From positions 61,067,066 through 61,103,909 of the forward strand of contig CM055095.1 in NCBI GenBank assembly GCA_029204225.1: a stretch of 36,844 bases of DNA, read 5' to 3'. Below, piece after piece: positions 33,701-36,844 of the stretch. Origin of the DNA: Diphasiastrum complanatum. Lineage: Eukaryota; Streptophyta; Lycopodiopsida; Lycopodiales; Lycopodiaceae. Positions within the stretch are counted from its first letter, which is position 1, and each line of letters opens with the position of its first letter. The notes under the pieces are model-generated. The model saw nothing but the letters and a program-made list of their open reading frames with translations, was not told the DNA's origin and did no database searches. The translations under genes and the position numbers were made by a program.

Positions 33701-36700
33701 AAAGACTGACCTGATCCTGAACGGCAGAAAGTTGAACCTTAAGCTCACCCTATGAAATAGGCATTTATCTCTATGACCTGGTGAAGAGTCTCATGTAGAG
33801 AAGATTAAAACATCACCATTGGAAGAGGAACGACAAGGTGTTTTCAAGTGTTAGAAGTGGGAAAAATAATCAAAGAGCGAATACTTGAGGAAGAGGACTA
33901 TCGTCGTCACCCCGACTGGGCTCAAAGAACACCAACCACACAAACAAACAGGACATACCCACTATAGATGTGAAAAAAATTCCAGCTCAATGCACATCCA
34001 TCACATTGGAGGTAGAAGAACTCTTGTACAGAGAAATACCCCTTCTGTGTAACAACAAGCTATTTGGTTGTCATAAATTGACTATAGCACACGTATTTGA
34101 TACATCAGAAAAAAAATTCCCTTCGAAGAGAAAACTTTTCTATATGACACCACGTAGGTGCATGACAAGCTATTTGGCTGTGGGAACACGATATCGCCTA
34201 CATATGCGACAAGCTATTTGGTTGTGGGCAAATGGGCTAGGGTTAGGGTGTATCCGATAGAATGAAACCATACAAAATGAATCTGATCGATGCTGCAAAA
34301 TGGATTGCTTAAAAAAACCCTGCCAGCAAAGGAATGATGCATTAACGGACACAATCTGACGCAATCTGATAATCTCCCAAATAAGTCCCACAACCAATAG
34401 CAAAGGCAAGAGTTCTCTCACAAAGAATCCAAGCAAAACCAAATCACTAAATAAATGTAGACAAGGCCTATTAATAGTTCCTTAAGGAACCCTGAAAGCA
34501 GGATTGATACTCAAGAAAGGCAGTACTTTTTGAGGGAAAATGGTGTGCCCTCATGCAGGTGATTAACTAATAGAAGTTGGGGGCCTTTGGCTAGTCCTAA
34601 ACATAAATGCACAAAAAATGTATTTGGTCATGTACACGAATAAAAAGGGTTCATGGCGAATACATGAATAAAAGAGGTATATGTGTAAAATAGCATGGCG
34701 AGGTGAGTAAAACAAGACAAGTCGATAACTGCCTTGATATAATGATTTAAAGTTTAAAGCAATTAGTATGCAAGGCTGATCACAATATTGCAGTCTTACT
34801 TGAAGCTGCCATATCAAAATATGTGCAAATAGATTACTCCTCCTGGCAGCAACCAGCAGGTATCCTTCAACCAAACCCTACACAAAAATCTGGTAAAGTT
34901 AAATGCATACAACTTAGCAATCAGATTTAACTTTTATTGATAGATCAAAAAACTGATTCTCCCAGTCTCAACAAACAAAAACTTGGAATAACGTCAAATT
35001 TGCAACAAGCTCAAATGAAATTCAATGAGTCTTCTGTGACAGTGATACATTGAAGTGAACTTCATACTGTGCAGCACGAAGCTGAATAGCGAGGAAATGT
35101 AGACTAAGAGAGTGTAGCTATGATTCTATGAACTCGGTGTCCCGTAAACCAACAGCAAAAGCATTTGACAGGACTTCATGATTCATGCAAAAGTTTTGAA
35201 AAGGACCTTACCCCTTCATCATAACGAAGAGCTTGTACCAGCTGTGGCATGAAAAATGTCACTCTTTCAGGCGGATATGACTCCATCACTCGAAGAACAT
35301 ATGCCATAACTCTTGGGTGGCCCTTGTAAGGAGGTGTAAGAAACTCCAGAGCACAAGTAATTGAACAAGGAGCCCAGTGAGGTAATTTTTGAAGTACAGG
35401 TGAATCATCATCCACAGCCTTTGGAGTAACAAAATACGGAAGGGCTTCAGGTATGTCAGTCAACTCGGAAATGTGTGCCTGTTTTCAATAGACAGATTAT
35501 ACTGTTATTTGCTGACAGTATGGATTGAGGTGGGCAATGAACATGTGAAAAGAATGTTGGGAATACTATTAACAATCTTCGATAAGGTAACATTTCCACC
35601 TGAAAAACTTAACTTCCAGTTCATTAAGATCTATCATTTCAGGAAGATTACAATTAGCATGCCAACACAAAGTATGACAGAAATTTTAGAAATTCTTTTG
35701 ACTTCAATTTAGTATATTTGCAGAAAATCAAAAGAAACCAAATATTGAGACCAAACTTAAGCCCTTTCCAGGTAAGGGCTGGTAATTCTAGCTCATAAGG
35801 TGTGGGCTGTGGCATCACCTGCAAGAGTCCTTTTAGTGGGCGCACTTCCAGATAAACTGGAGAAAGAATGGCCCTGATGCTTGCCGAGCATGCTGCCCGG
35901 CAGGACACATGGAGAAAGAGTAGGCGTGGGAGGAAGACAGTTTCTCATAATTTTCAGGTTTTTGCAAAGTTTACTTTAGATAGATAGCTGGGAGGCTAAG
36001 AAAACAGTAAAAACCGCACTGACCTGGACCATTGCTGTAACTTCTGCTCTCAAATTTGTGACAGTTGGAAATCTTGAGACAAAAGTAAGAGCAATACGAG
36101 GATCTACTCCCCATGCTATCTTTGCATACTCAACCCATCTTTCTGAATTGACACGTATGCGAGGAACAGAAAATTCTCTGGCAGATCCACAAACACAGAG
36201 CACTAACTAAGTAACTGAAATCAGAAAATTACTGATTTTCCAACATTCAAAACTGCTGATGGTGGAGTGAACTTTACTGGCATCTACCAGATCTTTTTTG
36301 AAATGTAAGAGATGAAAATGGCAGGAAAAGTGACTATATAATCCATGACTATTCATTACCTAAGAGGATAAGCCCATGTATCCAATCTGTCTGCTTCGTG
36401 CTGGCACAACATCAGTAATAACTGTCTTCTTTTCTCCCTTGCACTACTATAGTTCTCAATTTTCCCCCAAACAGGGTGAGTGCTATCTGACTACAGCTAA
36501 CACAAGAAACACCAATCAGAGTACAACCTAGTGACTCTAAGGAGAAGAAAAATATTTCTAAATCATAATCAGCTATGACAAGTACAAGATCACCCAACGA
36601 TCATAAACATGACCAGATGCTTCAAACCACTATTTTTAACACTGCAATGGTCATTTTACCTGCCCTTTGAGATTGCTCAGGCCCAGGTGTCCATTGTCAG

Positions 36701-36844
36701 AACCATGTCCTTGAACATTCATGTCTACACTAAGAGGAACTTCTGGCTTATCTAATGCTAAATTCTGCACAAATACAGACATGGTCTGTGCTTCTGCTTG
36801 AGCTGTGCCTTCTAGTTTGGAATCATACCATCCTGGCTCCACTG
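13740..36844 (-). CDS. PI4KA1: Phosphatidylinositol 4-kinase alpha, C-terminal 638 residues in 12 exons (5' partial)
   Basis: Lipid kinase that phosphorylates phosphatidylinositol at the 4-position; in plants PI4K-alpha1 makes plasma-membrane PI4P in a complex with NPG, HYCCIN and EFOP proteins (family knowledge). Twelve exons on the minus strand join in phase into 638 residues. Residues 1-75 are a variable linker, about 76-260 are helical (PIK domain), and about 318-638 are the kinase. Visible catalytic features: the lysine in CIFK (residue 382), the loop KDRHNGN (488-494) and HIDFG (505-509), followed by an activation segment [19 protein letters not shown]. The protein ends YLQQRIEK and a stop, as in plant homologues. 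All 11 introns are GT-AG and no exon is broken. Homologues are about 2000 residues, so the N-terminal part lies past the right edge. Identification is by recall of family sequence, not by a search. Confidence 0.96.
15075..15094. repeat. Perfect 9-bp-stem palindrome
   Basis: CCTCAAAAATCTTTTTGAGG: 9-bp arms around two bases, inside the last PI4KA1 intron. Confidence 0.6.
16356..16414. repeat. (GA)n microsatellite, about 29 units
   Basis: 59 nt of uninterrupted GA. On the minus strand this is (CT)n directly after AATAAAG, the 3' end of the LINE-like remnant. Confidence 0.97.
16771..17020 (-). pseudogene. LINE RT C-terminal zinc-finger segment
   Basis: Reads [20 protein letters not shown] followed by [16 protein letters not shown]-x2-C, then E-D-E-x-H-F, then C-P. 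This is the Cys/His finger found after RT in many non-LTR retrotransposons, thought to help bind template RNA. The tail continues open to about 16771. Confidence 0.75.
17620..17800 (-). pseudogene. LINE reverse-transcriptase core motifs, frameshifted and mutated
   Basis: Motif B reads [10 protein letters not shown] at 17747-17776. [15 protein letters not shown] follows after a frame change. Motif C reads [11 protein letters not shown] at 17621-17653, with YAND at 17636-17647 where the family has YADD; one base change turns the first catalytic Asp to Asn. This RT is inactive. Confidence 0.75.
17826..18260 (-). pseudogene. Coiled-coil ORF upstream of the LINE RT
   Basis: Open frame with a basic N-terminal stretch ([19 protein letters not shown]), an Ala/Ser-rich middle and a predicted coiled coil ([37 protein letters not shown]). 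It ends STOP-bounded just before the RT motifs. An ORF1-like, RNA-binding, self-associating role is an inference from position and shape; no known domain is recognised. Confidence 0.45.
18708..18757. repeat. (GA)n microsatellite, about 25 units, beside a splice donor
   Basis: 50 nt of GA. In the PI4KA1 transcript it is (CU)n starting 10 nt after the exon 11 donor. Confidence 0.97.
18767..18928 (-). CDS. PI4KA1: PI4KA1 window exon 11 (DFG and activation loop)
   Basis: Encodes residues 499 (completed) to 552 plus two bases, with [18 protein letters not shown] and [20 protein letters not shown]. The metal-binding Asp of DFG is present. The acceptor is gttaccag|CGA and the donor GTCAG|gtttaa. 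A long (CT)n tract begins 10 nt into the following intron. Confidence 0.97.
19091..19299 (-). CDS. PI4KA1: PI4KA1 window exon 10 (catalytic loop)
   Basis: Encodes residues 430-498 plus two bases, with [40 protein letters not shown] and NLLFD. The catalytic loop DRHNGN is intact. The acceptor is ttttttag|GTT and the donor GATAA|gtataa. Confidence 0.97.
19300..24663 (-). other. PI4KA1 intron after exon 9 (5.4 kb), contents unidentified
   Basis: The longest intron in the window. It is AT-rich with only short frames on either strand, and no RT, integrase, transposase or LTR signature was seen. The only internal structure noted is a diverged duplication at about 21108-21256. Confidence 0.7.
21108..21256. 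repeat. Diverged direct duplication, about 65 bp
   Basis: CATTTATAGGATAATCGGAA (from 21112) and CATTTATGGCATAATTGAAA (from 21198) begin two similar blocks of about 60 bp that both include AAAGCA...GAG and CC...GTCCA. Confidence 0.5.
24664..24804 (-). CDS. PI4KA1: PI4KA1 window exon 9
   Basis: Encodes residues 383-429, [20 protein letters not shown] and [20 protein letters not shown], directly after the catalytic lysine. The acceptor is ttctag|GTC and the donor ATTGAG|gtaagt. It has 47 codons in phase 0. Confidence 0.96.
24805..25592 (-). other. Introns flanking PI4KA1 exon 8
   Basis: Two short GT-AG introns of 288 nt (24805-25092) and 304 nt (25289-25592). No other feature is visible. Confidence 0.75.
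25093..25288 (-). CDS. PI4KA1: PI4KA1 window exon 8 (kinase N-lobe, catalytic Lys)
   Basis: Encodes residues 317 (completed) to 382, with [20 protein letters not shown] (substrate/G-loop side), [16 protein letters not shown] and the final CIFK, whose Lys aligns with the ATP-binding lysine of PI3K/PI4K enzymes. The acceptor is ttttgacag|AGAG and the donor TTCAAG|gtttga. Confidence 0.96.
25593..25765 (-). CDS. PI4KA1: PI4KA1 window exon 7
   Basis: Encodes residues 260-316 plus two bases, with [20 protein letters not shown] and [17 protein letters not shown]. The acceptor is ttgattttcag|GGG and the donor ACGAAG|gtacga. It forms the entry to the kinase N-lobe. Confidence 0.95.
28262..28450. repeat. 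LTR-like repeat in the intron after exon 6
   Basis: Related to 34532-34720 in the same orientation: GAGGGAAAAT, TTAACTAATA(A/G)AAGTTGGG, AGTCCTAAA(T/C)ATAAATGC, ATGAATAAAA(A)G and ATGG(T/C)GAGG. It follows gypsy integrase sequence on the minus strand, as a 3' LTR would. Confidence 0.6.
28770..29165 (-). pseudogene. Ty3/gypsy integrase C-terminal region, degenerate
   Basis: Reads [52 protein letters not shown] and [20 protein letters not shown]. This matches the segment after the integrase core in gypsy elements (SPF..VYG, then the GDFV and GPY/F blocks). It contains several stops (for example around MRLQ). The core domain that should precede it is absent here but a similar core lies at 33.0-33.44 kb, on the other side of exon 6. 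Confidence 0.7.
29630..29683 (-). CDS. PI4KA1: PI4KA1 window exon 6 (54-nt microexon)
   Basis: Encodes residues 242-259, [18 protein letters not shown], the charged linker between the helical and kinase domains. The acceptor is ttttttcttgcag|GGT and the donor CAAAAG|gtaaaa. It has exactly 18 codons and is in phase 0 at both ends, so skipping it would keep the frame. It sits alone between a 5.1-kb and a 3.9-kb intron, with gypsy RT sequence about 270 bp to one side and gypsy integrase about 470 bp to the other. Confidence 0.88.
30240..30701 (-). pseudogene. Ty3/gypsy RT fragment with internal deletion
   Basis: Reads MSLKEEE and [15 protein letters not shown], then [11 protein letters not shown] at 30502-30534, then jumps after about 60 bp to [20 protein letters not shown] (starting 30440) and [20 protein letters not shown]. 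The palm between these blocks is deleted and stops occur throughout. The DD of motif C is present but the preceding aromatic residue is not. Confidence 0.75.
30710..32990. other. Intron DNA between gypsy RT and integrase pieces, not assigned
   Basis: Short frames only on both strands (for example 31629-31889 and 32330-32564), with no recognised motif. It may include decayed gypsy gag or protease, but I cannot support that from what I can read. Confidence 0.4.
33000..33440 (-). pseudogene. Ty3/gypsy integrase core, catalytic Glu codon replaced by stop
   Basis: Reads [49 protein letters not shown], then TAG (33169-33171), then ALEDYLR. It matches the gypsy integrase core around the second and third catalytic residues. 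The TAG stands at the position of the DDE Glu, which normally follows the DGQ-S/T. Confidence 0.75.
33441..33760 (-). pseudogene. Gypsy gag capsid fragment joined directly to integrase
   Basis: Reads [17 protein letters not shown] (33517-33575), then after a one-base frame change [20 protein letters not shown] (to about 33446), a capsid-like pattern. The integrase segment follows at once with no protease or RT between. Upstream, [16 protein letters not shown] may be the gag N-terminal coiled region. Confidence 0.55.
34047..34230. repeat. Three short direct repeats
   Basis: ACAAGCTATTTGG followed by (T/C)TGT occurs near 34048, 34167 and 34210 in the same orientation. Confidence 0.6.
34532..34720. 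repeat. LTR-like repeat in the intron after exon 5
   Basis: The partner of 28262-28450, upstream of the gag-integrase remnant in minus-strand sense, so it could be a 5' LTR. A further short similarity links 34455-34520 with 32990-33050 (both have TTCCTTAAGGAACCCT or TCCCTTGAGGAACCCT). Confidence 0.55.
34800..34877 (-). CDS. PI4KA1: PI4KA1 window exon 5 (78 nt)
   Basis: Encodes residues 216-241, [20 protein letters not shown] and IWQLQ, the end of the helical domain. The acceptor is ttgtgtag|GGT and the donor CTTCAA|gtaaga. The exon is in phase 0 at both ends and is followed by a 5.1-kb intron full of gypsy debris. Confidence 0.94.
35212..35478 (-). CDS. PI4KA1: PI4KA1 window exon 4 (helical PIK domain)
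   Basis: Encodes residues 127-215, 89 codons in phase 0, with the strongly conserved strings [34 protein letters not shown] and [15 protein letters not shown]. The acceptor is gaaaacag|GCA and the donor GAAGGG|gtaagg. This is the core of the lipid-kinase accessory domain, which packs against the catalytic domain in PI3K/PI4K enzymes. Confidence 0.96.
36024..36177 (-). CDS. PI4KA1: PI4KA1 window exon 3
   Basis: Encodes residues 76-126, including [20 protein letters not shown], at the start of the helical PIK region. The acceptor is ctgccag|AGAA and the donor GTCCAG|gtcagt. The first base completes the Arg codon from exon 2. Confidence 0.93.
36360..36400 (-). CDS. PI4KA1: PI4KA1 window exon 2 (41 nt)
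   Basis: A short exon encoding [13 protein letters not shown] plus two bases of an Arg codon, finished by the next exon. The acceptor is tgccag|CAC and the donor TTAG|gtaatg. It was found from the phase gap between exons 1 and 3; DTWAYPLR is a conserved plant PI4KA1 string. Confidence 0.9.
36660..36844 (-). CDS. PI4KA1: PI4KA1 window exon 1 (partial)
   Basis: Encodes residues 1-61 ([12 protein letters not shown]... to ...LSNLKGQ). The left part is cut by the window edge, with two bases of a codon left over. The donor is CAG|gtaaaa at 36659-36658. It looks like the variable, acidic linker before the helical domain. The exon ends in phase 0. Confidence 0.85.

Larger units (their letters stand above)
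29684..34799 (-). other. PI4KA1 intron after exon 5 (5.1 kb) with gypsy remnants
   Basis: A GT-AG intron holding minus-strand Ty3/gypsy fragments (RT at about 30240-30701, integrase at about 33000-33440, gag at about 33441-33760) and an LTR-like repeat at 34530-34720. The stretch 30710-33000 has only broken frames. All coding debris is in the sense direction of the host gene. Confidence 0.75.
34878..36659 (-). other. Introns between PI4KA1 window exons 1 and 5
   Basis: Four introns of 259, 182, 545 and 334 nt (36401-36659, 36178-36359, 35479-36023, 34878-35211), separated by exons. All are GT-AG and AT-rich, and no element or open frame in them is recognised. Confidence 0.8.

Overview
This looks like nuclear DNA of a flowering plant, or at least a seed plant. 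It holds GT-AG introns of up to 5.4 kb, plant-type Ty1/copia and Ty3/gypsy elements, and the 3' part of a gene whose exons read as plant phosphatidylinositol 4-kinase alpha (PI4KA1). There are no bacterial or viral operons, no CRISPR array and no tRNA or rRNA gene that I can support.

Right two thirds (13740-36844, minus strand): twelve exons of PI4KA1 give 638 continuous residues ending in a normal stop. They cover the end of the variable linker, the helical (PIK) domain and the whole lipid-kinase domain. All internal junctions are GT-AG, reading phases agree across every junction, and no exon has a stop or frameshift, so the gene looks functional here. The N-terminal two thirds should lie beyond the right end. 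Four introns are long (5.1, 3.9, 5.4 and 4.8 kb). Three of them carry old retroelement debris on the gene's own strand: gypsy gag, integrase and reverse-transcriptase pieces around a 54-nt microexon (28.2-34.7 kb), and a 2.3-kb non-LTR (LINE-like) remnant between two long (GA)n tracts (16.4-18.7 kb). The 19.3-24.7 kb intron shows nothing recognisable.

Left third (1-7955): a rearranged retroelement cluster. Copia integrase and the start of copia RT run on the plus strand (3-1074) and join a different gypsy fragment. The rest of copia RT plus RNase H lies on the minus strand (2398-4071) and is joined in frame to the front half of a gypsy RT. That gypsy element continues rightward on the minus strand through protease, gag, leader, an initiator-Met-type primer-binding site and a 464-bp LTR (7492-7955). 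Both copia/gypsy joints are open reading frames. The layout is what an inversion with breakpoints in two RT genes would give.

Middle (7956-13739): a related pair of LTR-like direct repeats, microsatellites, the end of a second LTR followed by a tRNA-Asp-type primer-binding site (10455-10472), then about 3.2 kb of AT-rich DNA with no recognisable gene up to the PI4KA1 3' end.

I see no obviously new biological system. The best leads are the in-frame gypsy-copia RT chimera, the microsatellite-bounded LINE remnant beside a PI4KA1 splice donor, and the microexon embedded in gypsy debris.
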